The notes below the pieces were generated by a model. It made no database searches, had not been told where the DNA came from, and worked only from the letters and a program-made list of their open reading frames with translations. This document shows, piece by piece, positions 26,695 through 36,212 of a stretch of DNA of 64,000 bases (positions within the stretch are counted from its first letter, which is position 1; each line of letters opens with the position of its first letter). The DNA lies in NCBI GenBank assembly GCA_018222965.1, contig JAAEZH010000006.1:62001-126000 (forward strand), read 5' to 3'. Source of the stretch: Bacteroidota bacterium. Lineage in GTDB: Bacteria; Bacteroidota; Bacteroidia; Chitinophagales; Saprospiraceae. Position numbers and translations under genes: made by a program.

Positions 26695-27933
26695 ATGAAT
26701 TGGCGTGAAAATATCAAACTGGCTTACCGATCTGTGCGCGGAAATTTACTGCGCGCCATCCTTACCCTCATGATCATTGCATTTGGTATCATGGCTTTGG
26801 TGGGCATCCTTACGGCTATTGACAGTACCATTTTTTCCCTCAACGACAACTTTGCTTCGCTTGGCGCAAATACATTCAGTATCGAACCACGGGGTGAATC
26901 TCTGAGTGGCAATCGCGGAGGGCGACAGGCCAAGCGCGGCGAGCCTATTTCGTTTAAACAGGCGATGGACTTTAAGGAGGATTTCACCTTTCCAGCTAAA
27001 GTCAGTGTATCACTCTATTGCTCTGGAAATGCCACCATACAACACGGCAAGGAGGAGACTAATCCCAACGTAAGTGTATTTGCCATCAATGAAAATTACC
27101 TGGCAATAAAAGGCTTTGAAATTGAAGCAGGAAGGAATTTCTCTATCAATGAAGTCATAAACGGCAGTAATAAGGCCCTGATTGGTCAGGATTTGGTAGA
27201 AGAATTATTTAAAGGGGATGCTTTGAAAGCTGTCGACCAGCAGATTCAGGTTGGAAATAGCAAATTTCGGGTGGTAGGCGTCTTGAAAAAACGGGGTTCG
27301 AGTATGAACTCGAATGAAGATCGCCGGGTGCTGATCCCGTTACAAACCGGAAAGCGCTTTTTCGGTTCGGCAGATTCCAATTATTTACTGGCAGTAGCTG
27401 TTAAAAATGCCGCTGAGATGGATAATGCTATTGGGTCGTCCATCGGCATTATGCGCAATGTGCGCGGGTTAAGAGCCAGCCAGGAAAACGACTTTGAGAT
27501 ATTCAAGAGTGATGGACTGATCAGTACCATCAAAGAAAATACAACTAATTTACGATTAGGCGCTATTGCCATTGGCTTGATTACGCTCCTGGGAGCTGCC
27601 ATCGGCCTTATGAATATTATGCTTGTTTCCGTTACCGAACGCACCCGCGAAATTGGTATCTGCAAGGCTTTAGGCGCTACCCGAAAATCCATTAGGGCCC
27701 AGTTTCTCACGGAAGCAATCCTAATCTGTCAGGTAGGCGGTATAGTAGGGATTATACTGGGTATTCTCATCGGAAACATTATTACCATCCTGCTTGGGGG
27801 CAGTTTTCTAATCCCATGGGCATGGATGTTGCTGGCGGTATTTACCTGTCTGGCAGTAGGACTGATCTCTGGTTTGTACCCTGCGGTGAAAGCGGCCAAA
27901 CTGGATCCGATTGAAGCGCTCCGTTATGAGTAG
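26695..27933 (+). CDS. ABC transporter permease of the MacB/FtsX type
   Basis: 412 residues from ATG 26695 (the frame extends upstream to 26641 but with a poor N-terminus). One N-terminal membrane segment ('[20 protein letters not shown]'), a large periplasmic MacB-like core domain (~45-280), then three C-terminal membrane segments of the FtsX domain, with the coupling-helix motif '[20 protein letters not shown]'. This is the layout of type VII ABC systems that use ATP-driven motion to move lipids, lipoproteins, peptides or drugs. No ATP-binding subunit lies next to it, so the partner must be elsewhere. Confidence 0.92.
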   Translation: MNWRENIKLAYRSVRGNLLRAILTLMIIAFGIMALVGILTAIDSTIFSLNDNFASLGANTFSIEPRGESLSGNRGGRQAKRGEPISFKQAMDFKEDFTFPAKVSVSLYCSGNATIQHGKEETNPNVSVFAINENYLAIKGFEIEAGRNFSINEVINGSNKALIGQDLVEELFKGDALKAVDQQIQVGNSKFRVVGVLKKRGSSMNSNEDRRVLIPLQTGKRFFGSADSNYLLAVAVKNAAEMDNAIGSSIGIMRNVRGLRASQENDFEIFKSDGLISTIKENTTNLRLGAIAIGLITLLGAAIGLMNIMLVSVTERTREIGICKALGATRKSIRAQFLTEAILICQVGGIVGIILGILIGNIITILLGGSFLIPWAWMLLAVFTCLAVGLISGLYPAVKAAKLDPIEALRYE

Positions 27934-28027
27934 ATGGTGGCTTTCGCCGAATGAATTCCTTTCTGAAAATTATCTCCTCCATTTTGAAGTATGGCTCGTC
28001 TCGTCATAACAGGGCAAAAAATATTGG

Positions 28028-28055
28028 ACCTGTCAGGTTAAGCAACCCGACAGGT
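28028..28055. repeat. Imperfect palindrome related to the 10.5-kb palindrome
   Basis: ACCTGTCAGGTT (28028-28039) and AACCCGACAGGT (28044-28055) form a stem with one mismatch around AAGC; TGAAA follows. It shares ACCTGTCAGGTT with the 37-bp palindrome at 10527-10563. It lies in the 181-bp gap between the convergent permease and alkB genes and may also serve as a terminator for one of them. Confidence 0.7.
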
Positions 28056-28114
28056 TGAAATAAACGTTTATCTTTTTAGGACCAATACCAAAGTTCAGGA
28101 TGATGGTTGCCGAC

Positions 28115-29164
28115 TCAGGCTCTCCTTGCCTGCTCTACTCTGTCCACCCTCGGATTCATAATCATAAACCAGGCCGGGGGCAATAGGGCGAGTACAATAG
28201 ATCCGGGGTATCCCACTGGCAATTGCGGACTTTCGTCAAAATGCCGGAGTACCTGATATTTACGGGTAGCTTTAAAATGATGGTCAGAGTGTCGGGTAAG
28301 CTCATACAGGAAAATGCGTCCGAGCTCGTGATCGGAGTTCCAGGAATGGCTGGGAGTGACAGGCTCATACCGTCCGCTGGGGAGTTTCATTCGGCGCAAG
28401 CCATAATGCTCGATATAATTGACACTTTCAAGCAATAAGACGCCAATGCCAGCAATTAATACGGCATAGGGCAGGACGTTCCAACCAAAAACCAAACCGA
28501 CAAGCAATAAGTAAATTGCCTGAGCCAGGGTAAATTGAATCATCAAATTGGAAGGATGCCCGGCAGCTTTCTTTTCTCGGTTTAATCGCTTTTTCTCCAG
28601 CTTCCAGGCATTGAGATAGCCGCCAACTAAAGATCGAAACCAGAATAGATATACCCATTCTCCCTTTCTCGCGGAAGCGGGATCGAGGTCTGTAGATACA
28701 TTTTTGTGATGCCCGCGGTTGTGCTCGATGAAGAAGTGGGTGTAAAGGGCTGTAGTAAGTAAAACTTGAGCCAACCGCTGCTCTGTCTTGTTTAGGCGAT
28801 GCCCGAGCTCATGAGCTACATTGATTCCTATGGTGCCGATAATCATGCCAACATTCAGGCTCATCCCTGTGATCTCCAATCCGGTGAGTCCACCGGCTGC
28901 AATCGTGTCAAAGTAATACCAAAGCAGGGCAAAAAGTATGGGGATATTCGCGTAAAGCAACCAGTCGAAAAGTTTTTTATTTAAGCGATTCTCTTCTTGT
29001 TTTGCGCTGAAGTTTTTATCGGAATAAGGCAGAAAAAGCTCAAGCAGGGGTATCAGTACAAAGCCGATGTAAATGGCGCCAAAAGACCAAATTCCGCCCA
29101 AATAAATGCCGGCGAAGGCGGCAAGAGGGGCTATGTAGGCAAACAAGTACTTAAAGTCATGCAT
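28115..29164 (-). CDS. alkB: Alkane 1-monooxygenase-like membrane di-iron hydroxylase
   Basis: 349 residues with about six hydrophobic segments. The eight-His pattern is complete: HELGH (118-122), HNRGHH (148-153) and HSDHH (292-296), plus the AlkB-specific 'NYIEHYGLRR' at ~249-258. These residues bind the two irons of integral-membrane hydroxylases that insert oxygen into the terminal carbon of n-alkanes or fatty acids. Rubredoxin is the usual electron donor; none was seen here. The divergent neighbour encodes a ferredoxin-reductase with its own [2Fe-2S] domain, which could supply electrons instead. The alkane substrate is not proven; a fatty-acid omega-hydroxylase is possible. Confidence 0.88.
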   Translation of the reverse strand: MHDFKYLFAYIAPLAAFAGIYLGGIWSFGAIYIGFVLIPLLELFLPYSDKNFSAKQEENRLNKKLFDWLLYANIPILFALLWYYFDTIAAGGLTGLEITGMSLNVGMIIGTIGINVAHELGHRLNKTEQRLAQVLLTTALYTHFFIEHNRGHHKNVSTDLDPASARKGEWVYLFWFRSLVGGYLNAWKLEKKRLNREKKAAGHPSNLMIQFTLAQAIYLLLVGLVFGWNVLPYAVLIAGIGVLLLESVNYIEHYGLRRMKLPSGRYEPVTPSHSWNSDHELGRIFLYELTRHSDHHFKATRKYQVLRHFDESPQLPVGYPGSIVLALLPPAWFMIMNPRVDRVEQARRA

Positions 29165-29324
29165 TTTTGAGCAGGAATTTGGTTAGTGCAGACAGGTTCT
29201 CGTTCTTTGTCGGGAATTTTGATAAACCAGTTGCAACTTCAGGTTGTTGTGGAACAAAGAAATGTCATTTTGAAGTGCCTTTCGGCGAAAGCCAAACACA
29301 TCAAGATTTAATTGATACTAATTT

Positions 29325-30416
29325 ATGAATTTTTACAGCCTTAAGGTAATAGATGTACGTCATGAAACGGAAGATGCCGTTTCTCTCTTTTTGGAGGTTC
29401 CGGCCGATCTTAAAGATACATTTAAGTACAAAGCCGGTCAATATCTCACGCTTCGCTTCCAATTAAATGGCGAAGAGGTGCGACGGGCCTATTCTATGTG
29501 TAGCAGTCCGTTGGAAGATCATCTTGCTGTAACGGTGAAACGTGTTGATGGCGGAAAAGCATCAACCCACATCAACTCGAATGTAAAAGTGGGGGATCAA
29601 ATAGAGGTTTCGGCTCCTGAGGGCCGATTTACCCCAAACCTGGATTCTGCACAGCGGAAAGATTATTACTTCATTGCTGCGGGTAGCGGAATTACACCTG
29701 TTTATTCGATCGTGAAGACGATTTTGGAGGAGGAACCAAAGAGCAATGTAAACCTGCTTTACGGCAATCGAAATACGGACTCTATCATTTTTCAGCAAGG
29801 TCTCGCTGAATTGGCAGAACGCTATTCTGGCCAGTTTCACATGGCTCAAACGCTTTCAAAGCCACCAAAACGGGGACTGTTTAACCGAAAAACGGGTTTC
29901 TGGGATGGTTGGAAAGGCCGTATCGATGCAGAGATGGTAAAGCGTTTTCTGGAGGACTACTCTCTGAAAAGCAATCAGACGGCGGAGTTTTATCTCTGTG
30001 GTCCTGGCGGTATGATCGAAATAGCGGAAACCGCGTTGCAAAACGCAGGGATTGATAAACGACACATCCATGTAGAATACTTTAGCACGCCGGATGAGCG
30101 GGAAGCCAAATCGGTTGCTCCGGCTGCATCTGCTTCAGGAGCCGCAAAGGCTACCGTTGAGTTAAACGGGGAATGGGTGGAAGTTGAAATCCCGGAAGGG
30201 AAAACCATTCTGGATGCATTAATTTCAGCCAAGCTGGATCCACCATATTCGTGTACTTCCGGATCCTGCTCGACCTGTATGGCCAAATTGCTGGAAGGGG
30301 AAACAGAGATGGAAGTGTGTTATGCCCTGGATGAAGACGAAGTGGAAGAGGGCTATATCCTAACCTGTCAGGCGCATCCGAAAACGGCGGAGGTGAAGGT
30401 GACTTATGATGTATAA
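29325..30416 (+). CDS. PaaE-like ferredoxin-NAD(P)H reductase with C-terminal [2Fe-2S] domain
   Basis: 363 residues. An FAD-binding barrel ('[20 protein letters not shown]' holds the RxYSxxS motif), an NAD(P)-binding domain ('[19 protein letters not shown]', then '[14 protein letters not shown]') and a C-terminal plant-type ferredoxin domain with '[13 protein letters not shown]' and a fourth Cys in 'YILTCQAHP'. This is the layout of PaaE and of other single-protein electron chains for oxygenases. It is divergent from alkB with a 160-bp gap, so it probably feeds electrons to AlkB. No other phenylacetate genes are nearby, which argues against a paa operon. Confidence 0.9.
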   Translation: MNFYSLKVIDVRHETEDAVSLFLEVPADLKDTFKYKAGQYLTLRFQLNGEEVRRAYSMCSSPLEDHLAVTVKRVDGGKASTHINSNVKVGDQIEVSAPEGRFTPNLDSAQRKDYYFIAAGSGITPVYSIVKTILEEEPKSNVNLLYGNRNTDSIIFQQGLAELAERYSGQFHMAQTLSKPPKRGLFNRKTGFWDGWKGRIDAEMVKRFLEDYSLKSNQTAEFYLCGPGGMIEIAETALQNAGIDKRHIHVEYFSTPDEREAKSVAPAASASGAAKATVELNGEWVEVEIPEGKTILDALISAKLDPPYSCTSGSCSTCMAKLLEGETEMEVCYALDEDEVEEGYILTCQAHPKTAEVKVTYDV

Positions 30417-30450
30417 TGTCTGAGCAGCCGCTGACTGCCAGACAAGCACG

Positions 30451-31161
30451 TTACTCCACAAGTGTTCCTACCGATTCTCCCTGAATAATTCGCTTCAGGT
30501 TTTCCGGGTCATTGATGTCAAATACAATGATGGGCAGGTTATTCTCCTGGCAGAGGGTAAAAGCTGTCATGTCCATAACGCTGAGCCCAAGGCTAATCAC
30601 CTTCGCAAAAGAAAGCGTGTCAAAGCGCGTTGCGGTTGGGTCTTTTTCGGGGTCGGCGGTATAAATGCCATCTACACGCGTTCCCTTGAGAATCACATCG
30701 GCATTGATCTCATTGGCTCGCAATGCAGCGGCACTGTCTGTTGTGAAGTATGGACTGCCTGTGCCGGCGCTGAAAATAACAACGCGGTTTTTCTCCAGAT
30801 GCCTGATGGCCCGTCGGCGGATATAAGGCTCAGCAATTTGTTTCATTTCAATTGCAGAAATGAGCCGGGTATATAATCCGGTTTTTTCAAGGGCGCTTTG
30901 GAGAGCCATGCCGTTGATAACAGTTGCCATCATGCCCATGTAATCGCCCTGTACCCGTTCTATACCGGAATCTTTGGCTTGTAAGCCCCGAAATATGTTT
31001 CCTCCGCCAATGACGATGGCAACCTGTATGCCTGCATCTACCAGATCTTTGATCTGAAGGGCGTAAGAGGCAAGCATTTGGGGATCAATACCAAATTGCT
31101 TTTCCCCCATCAGGCTTTCGCCACTTAGTTTTAGCAGTACGCGCTTGTATTTTGGACTCAT
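30451..31161 (-). CDS. pyrH: UMP kinase
   Basis: 236 residues, the usual length. It belongs to the amino-acid-kinase fold: '[14 protein letters not shown]', '[13 protein letters not shown]', '[18 protein letters not shown]', and '[20 protein letters not shown]' are diagnostic for bacterial PyrH. It phosphorylates UMP to UDP in the cytoplasm and is regulated by GTP and UTP in known cases. It converges on the reductase gene with a 34-bp gap, which contains TGTCTG...CAGACA. A terminator at 31248-31306 separates it from the T9SS gene upstream. Confidence 0.97.
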   Translation of the reverse strand: MSPKYKRVLLKLSGESLMGEKQFGIDPQMLASYALQIKDLVDAGIQVAIVIGGGNIFRGLQAKDSGIERVQGDYMGMMATVINGMALQSALEKTGLYTRLISAIEMKQIAEPYIRRRAIRHLEKNRVVIFSAGTGSPYFTTDSAAALRANEINADVILKGTRVDGIYTADPEKDPTATRFDTLSFAKVISLGLSVMDMTAFTLCQENNLPIIVFDINDPENLKRIIQGESVGTLVE

Positions 31162-31247
31162 GCCGAACGGTATTCTATTCGAGGCGTGAAGATAAGTCGC
31201 TTCTGAGAAAGTCTGTAATAAGAAATGAAAGAAAGCGCCCCTGACTT

Positions 31248-31306
31248 AAAAAAAGAAGCCCGGTGAAGATGCTAAATGACTTGATTCAGCAGGTATCACC
31301 GGGCTT
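31248..31306 (-). terminator. Terminator after the T9SS protein gene (minus strand)
   Basis: On the minus strand AAGCCCGGTGA (31306-31296) pairs with TCACCGGGCTT (31266-31256), with a long loop, and is followed by a seven-T run (31254-31248 region). It lies ~30 nt after the stop codon at 31337. Confidence 0.85.
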
Positions 31307-31336
31307 AGCACGGGGGGATTTAATAAAAGTTAAATG

Positions 31337-32884
31337 TTATTTGCGTTGTACCAGTTTTGCTATAATACCTTTTTCCATTTGAATACGTAGCAAATACTGG
31401 CCGGCAGGAAGCTTTTGCAGGTTTAGGTCTAATTGACTGGAAGCGAGTTTATTGTCAATGCTTATTACCTGCTTTCCACTCATGTCGTAGACATCCACTT
31501 GTCCGATTGGAGCATTGGCTTCTACTGTCAGTATATCAGTGGTCGGATTTGGCCAGGCCTCGAGATTATATTCTTTTGTCAACTGCTGAACTTCCTGAAC
31601 ATCAGAAATTTGGGCAAACATGTTTCCAGCTAATTGCTCCACCGTTACCAGAAATCCCGCAAGAATATCTTCTCCGCTTGGATCTTTTCCAATAATGTCC
31701 TTACCAGCAGCCCATAGATGACCTGCTTCTTTATCGTATTCCAGTACGCGCACGTCCGGGATTCCTAAAACATCATTATTTAGAAAAGAATAGCCCAGGA
31801 TTTCTTCCAGTGGTTGCCATCCTGCAGAATTCAGAAACAACAGACCGCTGTAATCGGCCGGGAATCCCAGATATTCCATGTCTATATTGTCTCCGCCAAG
31901 AACCAGTGCATCGTTGTTGTTATCATCAACGACATGAGAACCTACCTTAAACAATCCGGGGAAATCACTTCCAAAGCTTTGATAAACAGAATAGTCAGTC
32001 AGGTCTTCATTCCATATTAATAACTGGTACTCCGGCTCTGGATTGTCGTAAACCCAGCCTGCTGCCATAAATCGGGTTGTTCCGTCATTTGCAAAACTCA
32101 TGTGTGGAACGATTCCCATCCAGGTGTATTCTACACTTTCGGGTTGTGGGAGGGTGTCAAGGATGGCTGAGCTCCCGTCGGTACAGAGTAGGCGGGTTGC
32201 ATAACCTTCACCATCGGCTGGTCCAAATCCGCCAATCAGTTTGCCTGTATCCTGGTAGCGGTAAATGGCACAATATTGAGGACCTGGTATAACACCAACG
32301 TCTTTTGTCCAGGCTCGGTATTCTGTGCTGTCGGGGCCATTTAGTAAGCCGTGGATTATGCCGTTACGAGTCAGGCCTGTAAGCGTACCTGTATTGTCGT
32401 AGGTTTCGCCGGTTGTTTTGTTTCCCCAGCTTACCACATCTCCGTAGTTTAACACATCGCTTACTTCCAGGCCATACATCAGTTTATCGTATTTGATGAG
32501 AGGCCGGGGATCGTGAAAGTCTGTGTATTTGATCAGGTATGTATTGGAAGTGCCTACTACCCAGTGTAAAAAATAAATGATCCTGTTCATGTCGCCGTAT
32601 TGGGACTGATAGGCTACCAGGTCGACGATATTAGGCTGATCCAGCAGGAAATTGGTTGAATCTTGTGTTGGTTGTAAAATGTACTCCCATAAACCAATTG
32701 GATTATCCGCTTCTGTTACAGAGAAAATCAGGTGGCCGTTGTGGTCGAGATCACCTGTCCAGATTTTTTCAATATTGAGATCTACAAGTTGGGGCAGGGC
32801 TTTTACATTCAACTCATTTACCTGAGCAGCAACCCAAATCAGGGAGCACTGCAATAAAAGAAATGTAAGTATTACTTTTTTCAT
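31337..32884 (-). CDS. T9SS-sorted secreted protein of unknown function
   Basis: 515 residues from ATG 32884 (a longer frame to 32998 is rejected because the signal peptide 'KKVILTFLLLQCSLIWVAAQ' starts at 32884). The middle is beta-rich, with many W/G/D turns ('GDLDHNGHLIFSVTEADNP', 'NNDALVLGG'), like a propeller. The C-terminus is a T9SS type A domain: 'LEAWPNPTTDILTVEA', 'VDVYDMSGKQVISI', 'LPAGQYLLRI'. It should be exported and fixed to the cell surface. Four to five such proteins are spread over this window, unrelated in their N-terminal parts. Confidence 0.8.
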   Translation of the reverse strand: MKKVILTFLLLQCSLIWVAAQVNELNVKALPQLVDLNIEKIWTGDLDHNGHLIFSVTEADNPIGLWEYILQPTQDSTNFLLDQPNIVDLVAYQSQYGDMNRIIYFLHWVVGTSNTYLIKYTDFHDPRPLIKYDKLMYGLEVSDVLNYGDVVSWGNKTTGETYDNTGTLTGLTRNGIIHGLLNGPDSTEYRAWTKDVGVIPGPQYCAIYRYQDTGKLIGGFGPADGEGYATRLLCTDGSSAILDTLPQPESVEYTWMGIVPHMSFANDGTTRFMAAGWVYDNPEPEYQLLIWNEDLTDYSVYQSFGSDFPGLFKVGSHVVDDNNNDALVLGGDNIDMEYLGFPADYSGLLFLNSAGWQPLEEILGYSFLNNDVLGIPDVRVLEYDKEAGHLWAAGKDIIGKDPSGEDILAGFLVTVEQLAGNMFAQISDVQEVQQLTKEYNLEAWPNPTTDILTVEANAPIGQVDVYDMSGKQVISIDNKLASSQLDLNLQKLPAGQYLLRIQMEKGIIAKLVQRK

Positions 32885-33298
32885 GACCGTATTTTTTGAG
32901 GCTTCCGACCTCTTTTTAATATGCGTTACAAACCACAATACCAGGAAGACTAAAGCCTTCATGGTAGAGAATATACCAGTGACATTGAGTGGACTCAATG
33001 TCTTCAGTTTTGATGAATACGGCTGTTAAAAGTCTTGACAGACTTCAGGGTAGCAGAATAATTTGATAATGGAATGATAGACAGGACTGCCTTTATCACC
33101 GGCCAAAAAAAGGAATGGTGTGGGGGGCTGACCTTCATTTTGCTTATTGCTTTGTAATATAATAAAGACCAGAGGTATTATCGTAAGAAATAGTGTTATT
33201 TTTTAGAGTTTGTTCGGAATTACACAAGGTTCTGTTGGGGCAAAAAAAAAGAGCTTTCCCGAAGGAAAGCTCTTTTACTAATATCTGAAACGGATAAA
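32885..33298. promoter_or_regulatory. Intergenic region with a perfect dyad
   Basis: The ~410 bp between the T9SS gene and tsf hold a perfect inverted repeat, GACATTGAGT (32981-32990) and ACTCAATGTC (32993-33002), separated by GG. It lies ~100 nt upstream of the T9SS gene's start on the minus strand and could be an operator or leader hairpin. The part from 33003 to 33240 shows nothing else recognisable. The tsf terminator occupies 33242-33276. Confidence 0.45.
33242..33276 (-). terminator. Terminator after tsf
   Basis: AAAGAGCTTTCC (33248-33259) and GGAAAGCTCTTT (33264-33275) form a perfect 12-bp stem. On the minus strand it is followed by a run of nine T. It is also flanked by T's on the plus strand, so it may work in both directions. 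Confidence 0.9.
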
Positions 33299-34132
33299 TT
33301 ATCCGAGAGTAACGTGTTTGAAGTCGGTTACGGTCAGGTCTCCGTCAATGCCTTTCAGGTAATCAGCAACAGATTCTTTGTTGCTGCCTTTTACGTAAGC
33401 CTGGTTCAACAAAGTGTTCTCTTTGTAGAACTTGTTGAGTTTGCCCATGGCGATACGCTCCAACATTGCTTCCGGCTTGCCTTCAGCACGAGCCTGCTCT
33501 TTTCCGATCTCGATCTCTTTTTCAACAACACTTGAGTCAACCTGATCCTTATCAACAGCGATAGGCTTCATGGCTGCTACTTGCATGGCTACATCGCGGC
33601 CAGCGTCATATGCACCTTCAGCATCTTTGTTGAGGCCTACAAGTACGCCGGCTTTGTTACCCATGTGGATATAAGGAGAAACAACATCAGCTTCAAGCTT
33701 TTCGTAAGCAGCAAGTTCGATTTTCTCGCCGATTACACCGATTTGCTCGGTTACTTTCTCCCCGATAGTGATTCCTTTGTATTCCAGGTTCAGTAGATCG
33801 GCAACCGTTTCCGGCATGTTTTTCAGTGCCAGGTCAGCGAACTCCTGAGTCAGTGCAACGAAATCATCGTTTTTGGCTACGAAGTCTGTTTCACAGCTCA
33901 GTTTTACGATTACGCCCTGGTTGTGATCGTCATTAACGACAGCCAGTACAACGCCTTCATTGGCATCGCGATCTGCACGTTTTACAGACAGTTTCTGCCC
34001 TTTTTTACGCAGGATCTCAATGGCTTTTTCGAAGTCACCTTCAGCTTCGTTAAGCGCTTTTTTGCAGTCCATCATTCCTGCGCCTGTAGCTTCGCGCAGT
34101 TTTTTTACATCAGCAGCTGATATAGTGCTCAT
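33299..34132 (-). CDS. tsf: Elongation factor Ts
   Basis: 277 residues, the usual length. N-terminal UBA-like domain with 'VKKLREATGAGMMDCKKALN' (the TGAGMMDCKKAL signature), then 'GVVLAVVNDDHNQGVIVKLS' and 'CETDFVAKND', the TDFV motif that contacts EF-Tu. It catalyses nucleotide exchange on EF-Tu. Last gene of the rplM-rpsI-rpsB-tsf operon, 49 bp after rpsB, and followed by a strong terminator. Confidence 0.98.
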   Translation of the reverse strand: MSTISAADVKKLREATGAGMMDCKKALNEAEGDFEKAIEILRKKGQKLSVKRADRDANEGVVLAVVNDDHNQGVIVKLSCETDFVAKNDDFVALTQEFADLALKNMPETVADLLNLEYKGITIGEKVTEQIGVIGEKIELAAYEKLEADVVSPYIHMGNKAGVLVGLNKDAEGAYDAGRDVAMQVAAMKPIAVDKDQVDSSVVEKEIEIGKEQARAEGKPEAMLERIAMGKLNKFYKENTLLNQAYVKGSNKESVADYLKGIDGDLTVTDFKHVTLG

Positions 34133-34181
34133 TGGAATTTCCGGTTTTGATAACTTTAAATATGATGAAAGAGGATCAATA

Positions 34182-34907
34182 TTAACCCGCAGTAGCTTCT
34201 TTCTTCTCTGACTTGGAGTTTTTACGCTCTTCCAGTCCTTCTTTAATAGCTGCGGTGATGGTCTTTACAATAATGCCAATTGACTTGGACGCATCGTCGT
34301 TTGCCGGGATCGAAAAGTCCACTTTAGCCGGATCCGAATTGGTATCTACCATACCAATGGTGCGGATGCCAAGCTTATGTGCTTCTGAAATGGCAATGTG
34401 CTCGTGAGAGATATCTACGATAAACATCGCAGCCGGGATGCGGTTCAGGTTAGCAATACCACCCAATACTTTCTCCAACTTGTTGCGCTCACGAGTAAGT
34501 GTCAGACGCTCCTTCTTAGTTACACTCTCCAGTGTACCGTCATTGAGCATACGATCGATAGTCTGCATTTTCTTGATAGACCGACGGATCGTAGAGAAGT
34601 TGGTCATCATACCTCCCAACCAACGCTCGGTTACGTGAGGCATTCCTACTGAACGGGCAGCATCGGCAACAATGTCTCTCGCTTGCTTCTTCGTAGCGAC
34701 AAACATGATCTTACGGCCGGAACGAGCGATCTGCTTAGCAGCATTAGCGGCACGGTCCAGGTTTTCGATAGTCCGGTTCAGGTCAATAATGTGGATTCCC
34801 TTGCGCTCCATAAAAATGTTAGGAGCCATTTTGGGATTCCATTTTTTCTTCAAATGGCCGAAATGCACGCCGGCATCCAGCAACTCTTTATATGTAGGCT
34901 TTTCCAT
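34182..34907 (-). CDS. rpsB: 30S ribosomal protein S2
   Basis: 241 residues from ATG 34907. The signature 'LLDAGVHFGHLKKKWNPKMA' at the N-terminus and 'PAAMFIVDISHEHIAISEA' and 'IGMVDTNSDP' are diagnostic for S2, which completes the 30S body and is needed for S1 binding. It is third in the operon with rplM, rpsI and tsf. The C-terminus is short and basic/Ser-rich. Confidence 0.98.
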   Translation of the reverse strand: MEKPTYKELLDAGVHFGHLKKKWNPKMAPNIFMERKGIHIIDLNRTIENLDRAANAAKQIARSGRKIMFVATKKQARDIVADAARSVGMPHVTERWLGGMMTNFSTIRRSIKKMQTIDRMLNDGTLESVTKKERLTLTRERNKLEKVLGGIANLNRIPAAMFIVDISHEHIAISEAHKLGIRTIGMVDTNSDPAKVDFSIPANDDASKSIGIIVKTITAAIKEGLEERKNSKSEKKEATAG

Positions 34908-34952
34908 TTGCAAAGTTTGAAAGTTCGATACAATAATAGGTGCCGAATGGCA

Positions 34953-35339
34953 TTAACGTTTGGAGAACTGGAAGCTCTTCCGTGCTTTTGGCTTACCGTA
35001 TTTTTTACGTTCTACCACGCGGGCATCCCGGGTGAGGTAGCTTTTGTCTTTCAACGGCTTGCGGAAGTCTTCGTTTAGCTTAACCAGCGCCCGGCTGATC
35101 GCAAGACGAATTGCTTCTGATTGTCCTTTGTATCCACCTCCCGCAACCGTAACTTTCAGGTCGTAGAGGTTTGTAGCTTCCACAGTGGCAAACGGGTCGA
35201 GCACGTTATTCTGCACGTGATCTTGTGGAAAGAAGTCTTTGAAGTCTTTGCCGTTAATGACGATCTTGCCGTCGCCCTTGGTCAGATAAACCCGGGCTAC
35301 AGAAGCTTTGCGTCGTCCGATGGCATTGATCATTTCCAT
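34953..35339 (-). CDS. rpsI: 30S ribosomal protein S9
   Basis: 128 residues, full length. The start 'NAIGRRKASVARVYLTKG' and the C-terminal 'KSYLTRDARVVERKKYGK' and 'ARKSFQFSKR' are diagnostic. The basic tail reaches the P-site tRNA. It is 31 bp after rplM in the conserved L13-S9 pair. Confidence 0.98.
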   Translation of the reverse strand: MEMINAIGRRKASVARVYLTKGDGKIVINGKDFKDFFPQDHVQNNVLDPFATVEATNLYDLKVTVAGGGYKGQSEAIRLAISRALVKLNEDFRKPLKDKSYLTRDARVVERKKYGKPKARKSFQFSKR

Positions 35340-35370
35340 ATGATGCGAAATTTAAAGTCTGTTGATTTAA

Positions 35371-35817
35371 TTAGAGTTCCAGATTTTCCGGCTTCTGAGC
35401 CTGGTGTGGATGCTCTTCGCCTGAATAGAGGAACAATTTTTTCACCATTGCACGTCCAAGACGGTTCTTTGGAAGCATACCTTTAACAGCATTCTCCAAA
35501 ATGGCCTCTGGCTTGTTGTGACTCACCAGGTCTGCCGGAGTGGCACGACGCTGACCCCCTGGATAACCAGTGTAGCGGATGTACTCCTTTTGTTCCATCT
35601 TCTGGCCGGTGAAACGTACCTTGTCGGCATTGATTACAATTACGTAATCGCCGGTATCTACATGAGGTGTGTATGATGGCTTGTGCTTTCCACGAAGAAC
35701 AGAAGCGATTTTGGTGCTCAAACGACCAACAATTTCACCCTCTGCGTCGACGATAAACCACTTGCGCTCGACTTCCTCTTTTTTCGCAGATTTCGTTTTA
35801 TAACTCAACGTGTTCAC
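35371..35817 (-). CDS. rplM: 50S ribosomal protein L13
   Basis: 148 residues from GTG 35817, which gives the usual Bacteroidota N-terminus ('[19 protein letters not shown]'). A longer frame reaches 35889 but would run through the promoter. '[17 protein letters not shown]', '[19 protein letters not shown]' and '[20 protein letters not shown]' are diagnostic for L13. It is the first gene of the operon and has a promoter with exact boxes at 35876-35906. Confidence 0.97.
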   Translation of the reverse strand: MNTLSYKTKSAKKEEVERKWFIVDAEGEIVGRLSTKIASVLRGKHKPSYTPHVDTGDYVIVINADKVRFTGQKMEQKEYIRYTGYPGGQRRATPADLVSHNKPEAILENAVKGMLPKNRLGRAMVKKLFLYSGEEHPHQAQKPENLEL

Positions 35818-35875
35818 TGCTCTTAATTTTATTTTGATAAATCGACTGACTAAACAGTCCTGTTTTAAGCGGATG

Positions 35876-35906
35876 CAAATGTACCTCAATCCCCCGCAAT
35901 TTCCAA
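35876..35906 (-). promoter_or_regulatory. Promoter of the rplM-rpsI-rpsB-tsf operon
   Basis: On the minus strand, TTGG (35906-35903) is followed after 19 nt by TACATTTG (35883-35876), an exact TAnnTTTG -7 box. The transcript would begin near 35870 and have a leader of ~50 nt with a small ACAGGACTGT hairpin. Confidence 0.7.
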
Positions 35907-36212
35907 GGGGTTTTTAGAAAAAAAAATAATCGGACCTTCATAACTCCCTGAAAAACAGTTGAAATTTCGCACAAAAATTATCAACACCTGCTTTTGCAAC
36001 TCCCCTTTGAACCATTCTTTTACCCCTTTGTTCCCCTTTTCAACTAATTAAAATTTGGCCAATAATTTCCCCGGCTTTTATTTTATTCTGCCTTTCGACG
36101 AATCTAATCCCACATTCGGCGAAAGCCGGGAAAAAATATGCCAGACAAAAACTCTTAATTACAAATCCTAACTTTGCACCCACGACCCGTGGCAAAACGG
36201 GAAGACTTTACT
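35907..36212. promoter_or_regulatory. Intergenic region between rplM and fni
   Basis: It is AT-rich with no ORF. It contains one copy of the iterated word (ATTCGGCGAAAGCC, 36114-36127), a variant of it (CCTTTCGACGAAT, near 36090) and TAACTTTG at 36169-36176, an exact -7 box for fni; no -33 box is evident at the right distance. Confidence 0.45.

Noticed and set aside
30417-30450. Terminator between the reductase gene and pyrH
   Set aside because: TGTCTG...CAGACA can pair but there is no T-run on either side, and the gap is only 34 bp.
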